Assembly (NCBI RefSeq): GCF_019834675.1
Contig: NZ_JABUBU010000001.1
Span: forward strand, 310,001 to 374,000
DNA: 64,000 bases
Origin: Rhodococcoides corynebacterioides
Lineage (GTDB): Bacteria > Actinomycetota > Actinomycetes > Mycobacteriales > Mycobacteriaceae
Direction: 5' to 3'
How positions within the stretch are numbered: the stretch's first letter is position 1; every line of letters starts with the position of its first letter. This document shows positions 1 through 7,943 of the stretch, piece after piece. The position numbers were made by a program, and so were the translations under genes. The notes under the pieces are model-generated. The model saw only the letters and a list, made by a program, of their open reading frames with translations, ran no database searches and had not been told where the DNA came from.

Positions 1-1646
1 TTGGCGTCGATGACCAGAACACCCTGCGGGGATCGGAGCCACTCCGCGACCGGCGCGAGGTCCGCCGTCGTCCGCACGGTGACTCCCGTGGCGCCGTAGC
101 CGCGCGCCACCGCGGCGATGTCGACGTCCGGGAACGTGACCGTCGACAGATCGACGTCGTCGGCGTGGTCCGGGCCCGCGAAGTGGTGCACCTCGGCGCC
201 GTACGCGGCGTCGTCGTACACCGCGATCACCAGCGGAGTGCCCAGCCGCACCGCCGTCTCGAGCTCGGCGATCCCCATGAGGAACCCGCCGTCACCGGTG
301 CCGATCACGGGCAGTCGATCGGGGCGGGTGAGCGCCGCGCCGAGTCCGCTGGCAAGGCCCAGGCCGATCGACTGGAAGGCCTGCGTGAAGCAGAACGAGT
401 GGTGATCGGGCACACGCAGGTACGTCGACGGGTACCCCATGAAGTTCCCCGAGTCGATCGCCACCAGTCGTTCCGCCGGCAGCAGCCGGTCCAGTTCGGC
501 CGAGAACACCCGCGGATCGATCGTGTCCGCGGTGGACAGATTCTCGGTGGGGGTGTCGTTCCACCACCGGCGCTCCGCGAGGCGGGCCGACACCTCCGCC
601 GTCCGGTAGCGCTGCGCGGTGTCACCGACGGCAGCCAGGACGTCGGCGGCCGTCGCCCGGCAGTCCCCGTGGATGCCCAGCGTCACCGGGCGGTGGGCGC
701 CGAGGGCCTCGGCGGTGTCGTCGATCTGCACCACGCGGGTGTTCTCCCCGATGAGGGAGCCGTGCCGCATCGTCCACATGTTGAGCGCGCACCCCCACCC
801 CACGATCAGGTCGGCGTTCGAGATCAATTCGGCCGTCAGCGGTGCGGAGAATCCGCCCGAGATGCCGAGATCGAACTCGTGCCCGCGGAAGAGGCCGTTC
901 GCGACGGCCGACGTGGCCACCAGCGCGCCGACGCGATCGGCCAGCGCGGCGATCTCGTCGCCCGCGTTCCGCCCACCGCGGCCGGCGACGAAGACCGGTC
1001 GCTCCGACTCGTCGATCAGCCGAACGAGCTCCCGCACGGCCGAGTCCGCCGGCCGCACCGGGGCGGGGGCGACGGGTCGGCGCACCGTCGTCGTCTCGGG
1101 GGCCGGCGACGCCTGCACGTCGAGCGGCAGGCTCACCACGACGGTGCGGCGACCGTGCACCGCGGTCTGCCAGGCCCGGGTGACGTCCGCGACCGCCGTC
1201 TCGGCGGAGTGCACGCGCTCGGGCACCGCGCCCACGGACAGGGCCAGCGCGTCCTGATCGATGCGGAAGTTCGACAGGCGGCTCGATGCCGCCACGTCCG
1301 CGGTGAGCACGATCATCGGCGTTCGACTCTTGGCCGCCTCGCCTATTCCGGTGACGGCGTTGGTCAGTCCGCATCCCTGGTGCAGGGTGAGGACGCCCGG
1401 GTGCGCGGAGAAGCGGCTGTAGCCGTCGGCCATCGACGCCGCGCCGCCCTCGTGTCGGGCCGCGGTGAACGGCACGCCGCGTGCGATCAGGGCGTTGGTG
1501 ACGGCGAAGTTGCCGCTGCCCACCACCCCGAACGCGTGGCCGACACCGAGCTCGGTCAGTACCTGCGCGACGACGTCGGCGACCGTGGCGGTGGGCACCG
1601 CGGTGGGCGCAGCGGTGGGCACGGCCGTTGCCGTCGCGGTGCTCAC
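1..1646 (-). CDS. ThDP-dependent enzyme, acetolactate synthase/benzoylformate decarboxylase type (3' end beyond window)
   Basis: Thiamine-diphosphate enzyme of the large acetolactate-synthase-like family, expected to cleave or form a C-C bond next to a carbonyl. After a low-complexity Ala/Thr/Pro/Val leader (about residues 2-22) comes the PYR domain with the catalytic glutamate in RHEGGA (Glu66). A central nucleotide-fold domain follows, then the PP-domain GDG motif near residue 452. About 24 residues on, the usual Asn-Asp/Asn metal-binding pair reads DD (YDDAAYG), so the canonical Asn is Asp. The GTG start overlaps the TGA of the upstream cyclase gene (GTGA), making it the last visible gene of a five-gene operon. 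The stop lies outside the window. Substrate is unknown; a ring-cleaving dione hydrolase, as in IolD or cyclohexanedione hydrolase, is one inference from context. Confidence 0.85.
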   Translation of the reverse strand, partial: MSTATATAVPTAAPTAVPTATVADVVAQVLTELGVGHAFGVVGSGNFAVTNALIARGVPFTAARHEGGAASMADGYSRFSAHPGVLTLHQGCGLTNAVTGIGEAAKSRTPMIVLTADVAASSRLSNFRIDQDALALSVGAVPERVHSAETAVADVTRAWQTAVHGRRTVVVSLPLDVQASPAPETTTVRRPVAPAPVRPADSAVRELVRLIDESERPVFVAGRGGRNAGDEIAALADRVGALVATSAVANGLFRGHEFDLGISGGFSAPLTAELISNADLIVGWGCALNMWTMRHGSLIGENTRVVQIDDTAEALGAHRPVTLGIHGDCRATAADVLAAVGDTAQRYRTAEVSARLAERRWWNDTPTENLSTADTIDPRVFSAELDRLLPAERLVAIDSGNFMGYPSTYLRVPDHHSFCFTQAFQSIGLGLASGLGAALTRPDRLPVIGTGDGGFLMGIAELETAVRLGTPLVIAVYDDAAYGAEVHHFAGPDHADDVDLSTVTFPDVDIAAVARGYGATGVTVRTTADLAPVAEWLRSPQGVLVIDA

Positions 1647-2422
1647 GCCGCCCCCGGCACGAACGCGAGCACGCGTGCGGGCGAGCCGGTTCCGCCGACG
1701 ATCGGCAGCGGGGAGGCCACCAGGACGGCCCCGGTCGCAGGCAGTCGGTCGAGGTTCTGCAGCTGCGTCAGGCCGTACTTGTCGGCGCCGAGCAGGTGGT
1801 AGTGCACCGGGAACATCGGGTCCATGCCGCCCGCCTGGCCGGCGTCGACCCCGACGGTCTCGACGGCGAATCCGGTGATCGACGACGCCGCCAGCCACTC
1901 GGCGCCGGCCACGGAGACCCCGGGGGTGTGCGGGCCGGAGTCGTCGGCGTTGAGGAACGCGTCGGCGTCGTGGTTGCGGGCACTCCAGCCGGTCCGGAAG
2001 ACCAACCACGCGCCGTCCGGCAACGGACCGTGCTCGGCGACGTGGGCGTCGAGATGCGCGGGCTCGAGCAGGAAGTCGGGATCGCGGGAGACCTCGTCAC
2101 GGAAGTCGAGCACCACGGCGGGACCGACCAGGCGGCCGGGCGGAATGGTGTCGACGGTGTGCCCGTCGCGGCCCGTCGCCCAGTGCGCCGGAGCGTCGAC
2201 GTGGGTGCCGGTGTGCTCGCCGGTGTGGATGTTGTTCCACCCCCAGCCGGGGCCGTCGTCGTCGAAGTTGCTGACCGGTTCCAGCGAGAGCGGAATCGTG
2301 TTCGCGAACGGCGCCGGCAACTGCAGGACCGGGGTCGAGGGCGACAGCGGGGCGGTGAGGTCGACGACGTGGACGGCGCCCGAGGCGAGGTCGGAGAGCA
2401 GGCTGTCCAGGGTGGTGGTCAT
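1643..2422 (-). CDS. Cyclase family protein (kynurenine-formamidase-like metal hydrolase)
   Basis: 259-aa protein of the PF04199 cyclase/formamidase family, metal-dependent hydrolases acting on amides, lactones or similar substrates. The family motif HTGTHVDAPAH lies at residues 70-80 and carries the predicted Zn/Mn ligands. ATG at 2422 was chosen because it overlaps the TGA of the upstream FAD oxidoreductase (ATGA); the same frame stays open upstream but that part is shadow sequence inside the neighbour. The stop overlaps the GTG of the ThDP enzyme. A hydrolase between two flavoenzymes and a ThDP enzyme suggests hydrolytic ring opening of an oxidised cyclic intermediate; this is inference. 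Confidence 0.85.
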   Translation of the reverse strand: MTTTLDSLLSDLASGAVHVVDLTAPLSPSTPVLQLPAPFANTIPLSLEPVSNFDDDGPGWGWNNIHTGEHTGTHVDAPAHWATGRDGHTVDTIPPGRLVGPAVVLDFRDEVSRDPDFLLEPAHLDAHVAEHGPLPDGAWLVFRTGWSARNHDADAFLNADDSGPHTPGVSVAGAEWLAASSITGFAVETVGVDAGQAGGMDPMFPVHYHLLGADKYGLTQLQNLDRLPATGAVLVASPLPIVGGTGSPARVLAFVPGAA

Positions 2423-4068
2423 GGCCGGAACCTTTCGGTCAGACCGCGCAGCCGGGTGGCCACGCGGGTGGTCGGGGAGGGGGCGATCAGCTGCTGGGCG
2501 ACGAGATGGCCGGAGCCACCGCCCAATCCGGGACCCGGGTGGGTGAACGCCCCGATGTGGAACAGCCCGTCGATGCCGGTGCGGTGCCCGGTGCCGGTAC
2601 CCGGCCGCCACAGCAGCGACTGGTCGATCTCGGCGGCGCCGCCGTACGGATCGCCGTGCACGGCATTGGCATTGGCGGCGGTGAGGTCCGTGGGCGTCAG
2701 CACCGCCGTGCCGGTGACCGACGCGCGCAGGCCGGGCGCGTACCGCTCGATGCGGGCGAGGACCCGGTCGACGTAGGCGGCGGTGACGGACTCGGTCCAG
2801 GACCCGTCGACCGCGATCGCGCCGGCCGCGTCGCCGATCGGCGCCCACGGCACCTCCTGCAGCTGGACCCACAGAGTGGACGCACCCGCGGGAGAGCGGG
2901 ACGGATCGAGAACGTCCTGTTGTCCGACCACCACGGTGGGGTCGGCCGGCAACAGCCCGGATTCGGCCTGCGCACAGGCGATTCCGGTGCTCCCGGCGCC
3001 GTCCCCGACGTGAATCAGCGGGACCTCCCGCAGCCGGGTGTCCGTCCACGACACCGGGCGGTCGAGGGCCAGATGGATCTGCATCGCGGCCCGGCCGGGG
3101 CGGTGTCGCGCCGCGGCGCGTCGACCGGCGGGCGGGGCGACGTCGGCGCCCAGCAACTCCTGGTACAGACGCGGCGTGGACGACGACGCGAGCACGGCTC
3201 GTCGCGCGGCGATCCGCCGGTCACCGACGCGGACCCCGACGGCCCGACCGTCGGCGACGTCGATGTGCGACACCGGTTCGCCGAGGGCCACGGTGACTCC
3301 TCGCTCGGCGAGCAGCCTCCCGAACGCGGCGGTGAATTCCCCGGCGCCGCCGGTGACCACCGGCAGTCCCGCGGCGTGCATGCTGAACGCCATGATCGGC
3401 AGCATCAGCCCGCCGGTCGCGTGATCGGGGGACAGGCCCGCGTGCAGGAGCCACGGCGACCACAGCTGGTCGACTTCCCAGCCGCGGAACCGCTCTCGGA
3501 CGTAGCCGCGTCCGCTCTGCAGCGCGACCCGGACGAAGTCCGTGCTGCCGTCCCGCCCGAGTGCCCGTAGCGCGCCGGCGCCGAGTCGGGCGAGGTCGAG
3601 CGGTCGCAGTTCCGACCCCAGCGCGCCGAACGCGTGCGGTGCCCACGACTCGAGCTCGGCCAGCATGTCGGCGTACGCGCGCCGATCCTCGTGGTGTTCG
3701 AAGGTCTCCGCCGTCACCGTCGGATCGCGATGGGCCACCACCGTGCCCCGGTCGGAGAGTCCCGCGGTGACCGCGCCGTCGGTGTTGGAGTACGCGAGGC
3801 CGTGTCGGTGCAGATCGGGTCCGAGGTCCGCGTACGCGCCACCGGTCACGAAGAGCGGATGCCAGGAGCTGAACGTGTCGTGGACGTGCCCGGGACGGGT
3901 CAGCTCGTCGGAGGCGACGAAGCCGCCCAACCGATCTCGCTCGTCGACCAGCGCCACGGACCAGCCGGCGCCCGCCAGTTCCGCGGCGGCCACCATGCCG
4001 TTGATGCCCGCACCGACGACGACGGCGTCCACCGTCTCCGCCGCGGGGCCCGGGTGAGCTGCTGTCAC
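2419..4068 (-). CDS. NAD(P)/FAD-dependent oxidoreductase, phytoene desaturase (CrtI)-like
   Basis: 549-aa flavoprotein with an N-terminal dinucleotide-binding GAGING (residues 19-24) followed by an acidic beta-strand end (LVDERDRLGG), typical of the CrtI/amine-oxidase superfamily. The C-terminus holds a second FAD-contact region (GLFHIGAFTHPGPGLGGG) that fits this family. No carotenoid genes are nearby, so carotenoid synthesis is unlikely; a dehydrogenase for an alicyclic or prenyl-derived substrate is more plausible. GTG start at 4068 overlaps the TGA of the flavin monooxygenase gene, and the stop overlaps the cyclase ATG, so translation is probably coupled. Confidence 0.85.
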   Translation of the reverse strand: MTAAHPGPAAETVDAVVVGAGINGMVAAAELAGAGWSVALVDERDRLGGFVASDELTRPGHVHDTFSSWHPLFVTGGAYADLGPDLHRHGLAYSNTDGAVTAGLSDRGTVVAHRDPTVTAETFEHHEDRRAYADMLAELESWAPHAFGALGSELRPLDLARLGAGALRALGRDGSTDFVRVALQSGRGYVRERFRGWEVDQLWSPWLLHAGLSPDHATGGLMLPIMAFSMHAAGLPVVTGGAGEFTAAFGRLLAERGVTVALGEPVSHIDVADGRAVGVRVGDRRIAARRAVLASSSTPRLYQELLGADVAPPAGRRAAARHRPGRAAMQIHLALDRPVSWTDTRLREVPLIHVGDGAGSTGIACAQAESGLLPADPTVVVGQQDVLDPSRSPAGASTLWVQLQEVPWAPIGDAAGAIAVDGSWTESVTAAYVDRVLARIERYAPGLRASVTGTAVLTPTDLTAANANAVHGDPYGGAAEIDQSLLWRPGTGTGHRTGIDGLFHIGAFTHPGPGLGGGSGHLVAQQLIAPSPTTRVATRLRGLTERFRP

Positions 4069-5558
4069 CGCCGCACTCGCTTCTTCAGCTTCTGCACGAG
4101 GTCACGGTAGTCACTCGGGTTGATCGGCAGGAGCCATTCCTTCGCCTTGGTCAGGCGCGAGACACCGAGACCGATGTCCGAGAGCGTCTCGTCGATGTTG
4201 TGCACCGAGAACGGAATGACGTTGGTGCCGCGCGCGTGGTTCCCGCGAGTGCGTTCGCGCATCCACCGCAGGCGGGTGGCCACCTGCTGACGCATCTCGT
4301 CGTCGCTCGGCAGGGTGTGGTTGCCGCCGAGCAGGGAGCCGATCCACAGCGCCGACACCTCGGCGGAGAGCGGGGAGAAGAACGACGAGTTGTAGCCGGC
4401 GAAGCTCAGATCGTCCACCCCCACCGGGTGGATCTGGCGGTAGAGCACGTAGTCGCCACGCTCGTCGGTGAACCGGTTCAGCACCTCGTCCGGCAGGAAC
4501 GGGATGGTCTGACGCCAGCCCGTCGCGGCCAGGATCACGTCGGTGCGAACGATCGAGCCGTCGGAGAGTTCGGCGTGCGGCTTCCCGTCCTTCTCGAGCA
4601 GTCGGGTGACGGTGGTGTCGCGACGAACGTCGATGCGCCCGTCGGCGACGGCCTCGAAGAAGCCCTCGGTGACCAACGACACGGTGGCGCGGGCGATGTC
4701 GGCGAACGTGCCCAGCGGGACGAGGCCGAGCTTCTCGAGCTGCAGCTGCTTGGTGGTCACCGAGCCCACGCTGTCGACCATGTTGCCCGCGATCAACGAG
4801 TTCCGCGCGTGCAGCAGACGCTCGACGCCGCTCACCGTGTGGTAACGGAAGATGCCCTCGCCGAGTCGGGTGAGCATGAGGTACTTGTAGTTCAGGACGC
4901 CCTTGATCTTGCGGGGGAGCTTCCACAACAGTTCGCGGGCCACGACGGTGGTCGACGCGGCGACGCCGGCGACCTCGACGGTGATGTCGCAGGCGGACTT
5001 TCCGTAGCCCACCACCATCGCGTGCTTGCCGGCCACCTGATCGAGGTGGTGGAGATCGCCCGCGGGCATGATCTCGCCGCCGGCGGCGAGGAAGTCCTCG
5101 CGTCCCTCGAACGGCGGGACGAACGGCTCGGAGAAGATGCCGCTCGCGAGCACCAGGTGGTCGACGTGGCGGGTGTCGGTGCCCTTCTCGCTCGCCGTCG
5201 TCACGTCCCAGCCGCCGGTCGCCGCGGGGGTCGCGGAGACCACCTCGGTGCTGCACTCGACGGCCGAGAGGATGCCGAACTTCCGGGCGTAGTTCTCCAG
5301 GTAGGCCTGAACCTGTTCTCCCGACGGCCATTCCGGGTAGTGCTTCGGCATCGGCATCTCGGACAATGCGTAGGTGCCCTTGTTGTTCTGGGTCTTCAGA
5401 CCCGGGTAGCGACGCGTGGCGCTCCACACGCCGCCGACGTCGGGGGCCTTCTCCCAGACGACGACGTCGTGGCCGAGTTCGGTGAGGACGCGTGCTGTGG
5501 ACAGGCCGGCGAAACCGGCGCCGACGATGCCGACGAGCAGTCGAGGTGCGGTGGTCAT
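4065..5558 (-). CDS. Flavin-containing monooxygenase / Baeyer-Villiger-type
   Basis: 497-aa class B flavoprotein monooxygenase. GAGFAG (residues 13-18) binds FAD, EKAPDVGGVW follows as in FMOs, and a second Rossmann motif (VGYGKSACD) in mid-protein would bind NADPH. Such enzymes insert oxygen into ketones (lactone formation) or oxygenate soft nucleophiles. ATG at 5558 overlaps the SDR stop (ATGA); the in-frame extension further upstream lies within the SDR gene and is rejected. In this operon it could turn a cyclic ketone made by the SDR into a lactone or hydroxyketone. Confidence 0.87.
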   Translation of the reverse strand: MTTAPRLLVGIVGAGFAGLSTARVLTELGHDVVVWEKAPDVGGVWSATRRYPGLKTQNNKGTYALSEMPMPKHYPEWPSGEQVQAYLENYARKFGILSAVECSTEVVSATPAATGGWDVTTASEKGTDTRHVDHLVLASGIFSEPFVPPFEGREDFLAAGGEIMPAGDLHHLDQVAGKHAMVVGYGKSACDITVEVAGVAASTTVVARELLWKLPRKIKGVLNYKYLMLTRLGEGIFRYHTVSGVERLLHARNSLIAGNMVDSVGSVTTKQLQLEKLGLVPLGTFADIARATVSLVTEGFFEAVADGRIDVRRDTTVTRLLEKDGKPHAELSDGSIVRTDVILAATGWRQTIPFLPDEVLNRFTDERGDYVLYRQIHPVGVDDLSFAGYNSSFFSPLSAEVSALWIGSLLGGNHTLPSDDEMRQQVATRLRWMRERTRGNHARGTNVIPFSVHNIDETLSDIGLGVSRLTKAKEWLLPINPSDYRDLVQKLKKRVRR

Positions 5559-6361
5559 GCGGGATCCTGTTCGGCGAGTTGGGGAATGGCGGGCACGGCA
5601 CGTTCCGGACCCATGGCGGAGTAGCCGCCGTCGGCGGCCCAGTCGGCCCCCGTGACGACGGAGGCGGCGTCGGAGGCGAGGAAGGCGACGACGTCGCCGA
5701 CTTCTCGCGGATCGCCCACGCGCCCTGTGAGGTGGAAGGGTGCGGCCACGCGGTCGGTCTTCGCGCGGTCGCCGCCCGACAGGCCGTCCATGATCGCGGA
5801 CCACGTCCACCCGGGGCTGACCGAGTTGACGCGGATACCGTCGGGGGCGAGGTCCATCGCCATCGAGCGCGTCAGCTGCGCGATCGCGGCCTTGCACGCG
5901 GGGTAGACCCAGCGTCCGGTCTGCGCGACCGAACTGGAGATCGACGTGAAGTTGACGACGGCGGCATGCGGTGAGGCGACCAGGTGCGGATGGGCGGCCT
6001 GGACCAGCGCGACCATCGAGACGACGTTGACGTCGAGGGCGGTCAGCCAGTCGGCCCGTGGGGTGGCGAAGCCGTCGTCGAGGTAGACCGCGGCGAGGTT
6101 GACCACGATGTCGAGGCCTCCGTGGGCGTCGACGACGGCCGCGACGAACGCGCGCACAGCTGCGTCGTCGGTGACGTCGAGGTGGCGGAACGTCACCGAC
6201 TCGCCCGACTCGGCGGCTGCGCGCTCGCCGTTCTCGTCGTCGATGTCGGCGATCACGACGGTCGCTCCCGAGTCGGCCAGGGCAGCGACGACGCCCCGCC
6301 CGAGCAGGGTGGCGCCGCCGGTGACGACGGCGGTCCGCCCGGTGAGATCGACTGCTGTCAT
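5555..6361 (-). CDS. SDR family oxidoreductase, first gene of the five-gene operon
   Basis: 268-aa classical short-chain dehydrogenase/reductase. The cofactor loop TGGATLLGRG is near the N-terminus, DI before the mid-domain suggests NAD(H) preference, the usual NNAG reads VNLAA, and the catalytic Tyr-Lys is YPACK with Ser in the preceding SISSS. It probably interconverts an alcohol and a ketone. ATG at 6361 has a strong purine-rich ribosome-binding site (GGAGGAGG) 4-12 nt upstream. All later genes of the operon overlap by 4 bp, so expression probably depends on the promoter region upstream of this gene. Confidence 0.88.
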   Translation of the reverse strand: MTAVDLTGRTAVVTGGATLLGRGVVAALADSGATVVIADIDDENGERAAAESGESVTFRHLDVTDDAAVRAFVAAVVDAHGGLDIVVNLAAVYLDDGFATPRADWLTALDVNVVSMVALVQAAHPHLVASPHAAVVNFTSISSSVAQTGRWVYPACKAAIAQLTRSMAMDLAPDGIRVNSVSPGWTWSAIMDGLSGGDRAKTDRVAAPFHLTGRVGDPREVGDVVAFLASDAASVVTGADWAADGGYSAMGPERAVPAIPQLAEQDPA

Positions 6362-6389
6362 TCGTCCTCCTCCATCCGTGTGACGCCGC

Positions 6390-6405
6390 GATCGGGGGCC
6401 CGATC
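6390..6405. promoter_or_regulatory. Palindrome GATCGGG-GG-CCCGATC upstream of the SDR operon
   Basis: A perfect 7-bp inverted repeat with a 2-nt centre lies 29 bp upstream of the SDR start, where a repressor would block transcription initiation or elongation. Its size fits a TetR/GntR-like operator. No regulator gene lies next to it inside the window, so the binding protein is unknown. Confidence 0.35.
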
Positions 6406-6541
6406 ACGTGTCGTGGATCACTGATGGCGGCGGACGTTACGGACGGTCCGGCAACGGCACTATCCGTTTCGCGCCGTCGTCGTCCGGATCGCGCCGGCAG
6501 GTCCGTCGCGCAGGGCTCTCCCGTTCCGCGTCGGGGGTCCG

Positions 6542-6547
6542 TAAGGT
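6542..6547 (+). promoter_or_regulatory. -10 box TAAGGT, leaderless promoter of the GPP34 gene
   Basis: TAAGGT fits the actinobacterial TAnnnT -10 consensus and ends 6 nt before the ATG at 6554, so transcription would begin at or next to the start codon. There is no ribosome-binding site, as expected for a leaderless mRNA. Confidence 0.45.
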
Positions 6548-6553
6548 CGAGCC

Positions 6554-7228
6554 ATGACCCTGATCGCCGAGGATCTGCTGCTGCTCCTGCTGGACGACGG
6601 CTCGGGAAAGCCCGTGGTCGACAGCACCAAGCTTCCGCGGGCGGTGGCGGGGGCCGTGATCCTCGAGCTCGCGATGTCCGGCGTGGTCACGGTCGCGCAG
6701 GACGGCGAGGACGTGAAGAAGGGGCGCCTCGCCGTGCGGGGTCCACGGCCGGACGAGCCGATTCTGCAGGAGGCGGTGGCCGCGATCGACGGGGCCAAGC
6801 GGCCCATGACGCCGAAGAGCGCCGTGGAGAAGCTGCACAAGGCGATGCACGAGAAGGTGCTGGCGCGGGTGATCGACCGCGGTTTCGTCGACGAGCAGAA
6901 GGGGCGGGTGCTGGGACTCTTCCCCACGACGTCCTGGCCGGCGCGGGACACCGTGCACGAGGCTCGGGTTCGCGAGACGTTGCAGTGGGTGCTGGTGGAC
7001 GGGCGGGATCCCGATGCGCGGACCTGCGCGCTGGTGGCGCTGCTGTCGTCCATCGACGCCGTGCCGAAGGTCTTTCCCGGCGCGGACAAGCGGTCCATCA
7101 AGAAGCGGGCGGCGGAGATCGCCGAGGGTCAGTGGGCGTCCGAGGCCGTCCGCAGGGCGGTGGAGGACGTGTGGTCCGCCGTCGCGGTGGCGGTGATGGT
7201 TCCGACCATCGTCACCACGTCGTCCTGA
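6554..7228 (+). CDS. GOLPH3/VPS74 (GPP34) family protein
   Basis: 224-aa protein of the GPP34 family (PF05719), the bacterial relatives of Golgi phosphoprotein 3. The N-terminus MTLIAEDLLLLLLDD and the following helical segments (AGAVILELAMSG, EKVLARVIDRGFV) fit the family. No signal peptide is seen; a hydrophobic C-terminal stretch (VAVAVMVPTIV) may contact membrane. In eukaryotes the fold binds phosphoinositides and glycosyltransferases; its role in actinobacteria is not established. It stands alone, divergent from the SDR operon, with its stop codon inside a 20-bp tandem duplication. Confidence 0.85.
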   Translation: MTLIAEDLLLLLLDDGSGKPVVDSTKLPRAVAGAVILELAMSGVVTVAQDGEDVKKGRLAVRGPRPDEPILQEAVAAIDGAKRPMTPKSAVEKLHKAMHEKVLARVIDRGFVDEQKGRVLGLFPTTSWPARDTVHEARVRETLQWVLVDGRDPDARTCALVALLSSIDAVPKVFPGADKRSIKKRAAEIAEGQWASEAVRRAVEDVWSAVAVAVMVPTIVTTSS

Positions 7229-7260
7229 CCGGGTCCACGACGTCCTGACCGGGTCTACGC
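7221..7260. repeat. 20-bp tandem duplication at convergent gene ends
   Basis: Two adjacent 20-bp units (7221-7240 and 7241-7260) match at 18 of 20 positions; both begin CGTCCTGACCGGGTC. The first carries the GPP34 stop codon and the second the stop codon of the small minus-strand gene, so the duplication defines the convergent 3' ends. Confidence 0.7.
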
Positions 7261-7401
7261 CGTCGTGGCCGATCGGACGAGAGTCGCTGTCACGATGCGG
7301 TTCTCGCCGCAGTGGCAGCGTTCGTAGATCACGACGCCCTCGCTCGTTCCGTGCCGGGACAGCTCGGTCCAGCGGTGCAGGCAGGCGATGGTGGTGGTCA
7401 T
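7255..7401 (-). CDS. 48-aa Cys/His-rich small protein
   Basis: Small protein beginning MTTTIACLHRWTELS, with a second cluster YERCHCGENR. Cys7 and His9 plus Cys-His-Cys in the middle could form a compact zinc-binding site. ATG at 7401; the frame closes with TAG at 7257-7255. The start lies only 26 bp from the divergent GTG of the CGNR regulator, so both promoters must overlap the opposite gene. I do not recognise a named family; the even amino-acid use and absence of alternative frames support a real gene. Confidence 0.55.
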   Translation of the reverse strand: MTTTIACLHRWTELSRHGTSEGVVIYERCHCGENRIVTATLVRSATTA

Positions 7402-7427
7402 GACGCCGAGTCTGCTGTAATGGCCTT

Positions 7428-7943
7428 GTGCACCTCAACCCTTACGGCGAGTACGCGGTGCGGATGGCCGTCGACCTCGTGAACGACCCACCCGCGACGG
7501 TCGCCGACTTCGAGCAAACTTGCCTCGACGCCGGCATGTCCGACGACACGGTCTCGGCCCACACCGACCTCGATCGGGCCCGCGCGTTCCTCACCGAATG
7601 GATCGGTGTCGTCGACGCCCCGACGGACACCCGGCGCGCCGAGGCGCTCAACGCCCTGCTCGCCCAGACCTCGGCGTACCCGCGTCTGACCGACCACGCC
7701 GGCGACGGGTGGCACCTGCACTACCGCGACCCGGACCTCCCGCTCGCCGACGTGGTCCGGGCGCTCGTCAGCGTCGGCACCGCGCTGCATCTGGTGGGCC
7801 GCGGGATGCACCGGTTGGGGCGCTGCGCCGCAGCCGACTGCACCAGGGTCTACGCCGACTTCTCGCGCACCGGCCGCCAACGGTACTGCGGCACGGTGTG
7901 TTCCAATCGCGACGCCGTCAGGCGCCATCGGGCGCGAACCTGA
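7428..7943 (+). CDS. CGNR zinc-finger (ABATE) domain protein, putative transcriptional regulator
   Basis: 171-aa protein with an N-terminal ABATE-type domain (residues about 10-120) and a C-terminal CGNR zinc finger. The visible ligands are RCAAADC, RYCGTVC and SNR, so the name-giving CGNR reads CSNR. These proteins are predicted DNA-binding regulators with a ligand-binding N-terminal domain, usually acting on neighbouring genes. GTG start at 7428, 26 bp from the divergent 48-aa gene; TGTAAT 6 nt upstream may be a leaderless -10. Its last 26 bp overlap the convergent carboxyltransferase gene. Confidence 0.8.
   Translation: MHLNPYGEYAVRMAVDLVNDPPATVADFEQTCLDAGMSDDTVSAHTDLDRARAFLTEWIGVVDAPTDTRRAEALNALLAQTSAYPRLTDHAGDGWHLHYRDPDLPLADVVRALVSVGTALHLVGRGMHRLGRCAAADCTRVYADFSRTGRQRYCGTVCSNRDAVRRHRART

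Noticed and set aside
165..1802. 545-aa plus-strand open frame
   Set aside because: It is antisense to the ThDP enzyme, whose motifs (HEGGA, GDG) are clear on the minus strand; the plus-strand translation is Arg/His/Gly-rich with no family features.
6424..7248. 274-aa plus-strand frame starting upstream of the GPP34 gene
   Set aside because: Alternative frame of the GPP34 gene, with Gly/Arg-rich composition and no motif; the GPP34 frame has a promoter and family match.
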